Shown: positions 38,334 through 38,480 of the stretch, piece by piece | Position numbering within the stretch: the stretch's first letter is position 1 | How the letters are laid out: every line of letters starts with the position of its first letter | Source of the DNA: a virus | IMG/VR virus record: IMGVR_UViG_3300042323_000977 | Location: 1 to 38,480 of that record | Reading direction: 5' to 3' (one strand) | DNA: 38,480 bases | Program-made: the position numbers and the translations under genes | The notes under the pieces: generated by a model | The model's database searches: none | What the model was told of the DNA's origin: nothing | The model's input: the letters and a program-made list of their open reading frames with translations, nothing else

Positions 38334-38480
38334 CTCTGCGTCTGCGCGCTCTGGTCTTATCAGCAATACTGGGGCCCATTCTGGGAGCCGCTTCGGCTGT
38401 TGGCGGCGTTGGTAGCCTCATTCATGCCTGCGATTTTTGCCGCTTCATTGGCGCATGTCATTTTCGTGCGCGAGAAACCG
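38247..38480 (+). CDS. small membrane protein, divergent right-end copy, truncated by the window
   Basis: 78 codons are present without a stop. The first 29 residues are identical to the left copy. The membrane part then differs at many residues (VCALWSYQQYWGPFWEP against VYAWWSVRLTQYWGWIWEP; FMPAIFAASLAHV against IMPALFAGCLAHV), with a 2-codon deletion. The last 23 bases also encode, on the other strand, the stop and final codons of the giant virion gene. It is therefore likely a second allele of the same locus. Confidence 0.65.
   Translation, partial: MSGNPPPRELRKDKPYSWPFKIAFWVVYPLCVCALWSYQQYWGPFWEPLRLLAALVASFMPAIFAASLAHVIFVREKP

Overview
This window is almost certainly the genome of a temperate tailed bacteriophage with a short-tail (podovirus, T7/BPP-1-like) virion plan, seen in circularly permuted form. 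The evidence is a packed late operon (terminase small and large subunits, T7-type portal, Bbp19-like protein, scaffold, major capsid, decoration protein, gp11-like adaptor, gp12-like nozzle, gp13/gp14-like and two large internal virion proteins, gp17-like tail spike), a lysis group, a recombination/replication operon and a tyrosine integrase. Next to the integrase lies the 3' half of a tRNA-Thr(CGU) gene (30666-30711). That is what a phage attP looks like; because it is internal, with phage genes on both sides, the sequence represents the excised or virion form rather than an integrated prophage. The host is a GC-rich bacterium. Gene style loosely suggests Verrucomicrobiota, but this is a weak guess.

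Layout. 250-19541, minus strand: late structural operon, transcribed from terminase (right) to the giant internal virion protein (left). 19591-19703: hairpin/repeat element A. 19700-29730, minus strand: early operon, starting with two ribbon-helix-helix regulators and a MerR/excisionase-type HTH protein, then a Sak4-like recombinase, PD-(D/E)XK nuclease, DUF669-like protein, RusA resolvase, many small proteins, a DEAH helicase, an AEP-type primase and a zinc-ribbon RecA-fold ATPase. 29749-30325: gene-free control region with three more hairpin/repeat elements. 30326-30584, plus strand: two tiny membrane proteins. 30620-30848: attP with core and candidate arm-type sites. 30856-31998, plus strand: integrase. 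31951-38077, minus strand: tail spike, further structural proteins, then lysis genes. Joining the two window ends makes the minus-strand late block continuous from terminase through giant protein to spike and lysis. It is broken only by one plus-strand small membrane gene lying across the junction.

The ends carry two versions of that membrane gene: identical for 119 bp, then diverged with an in-frame 6-bp indel. The right-end copy also carries the stop codon and last codons of the giant virion gene, so both ends are probably alleles of one locus in a circular genome of about 38.2 kb.

Most unusual signals: (1) four hairpins sharing a C-run/TAAA-like loop/G-run core whose outer stems differ in sequence but keep pairing, each surrounded by direct copies of its own stem word; (2) a palindromic operator, ACTGTCAGACAGT, repeated three times around the two RHH genes, once between a -35 and a -10; (3) a 23-bp palindromic element directly upstream of both the tail spike and a small membrane gene; (4) the variable opposite-strand membrane gene with a 12-codon leader ORF; (5) a giant virion protein carrying a zincin-type HERTH motif and a GNAT domain bracketed by a repeated linker. 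No CI/Cro-type repressor is visible, so the RHH/operator set is the best candidate for lysogeny control.
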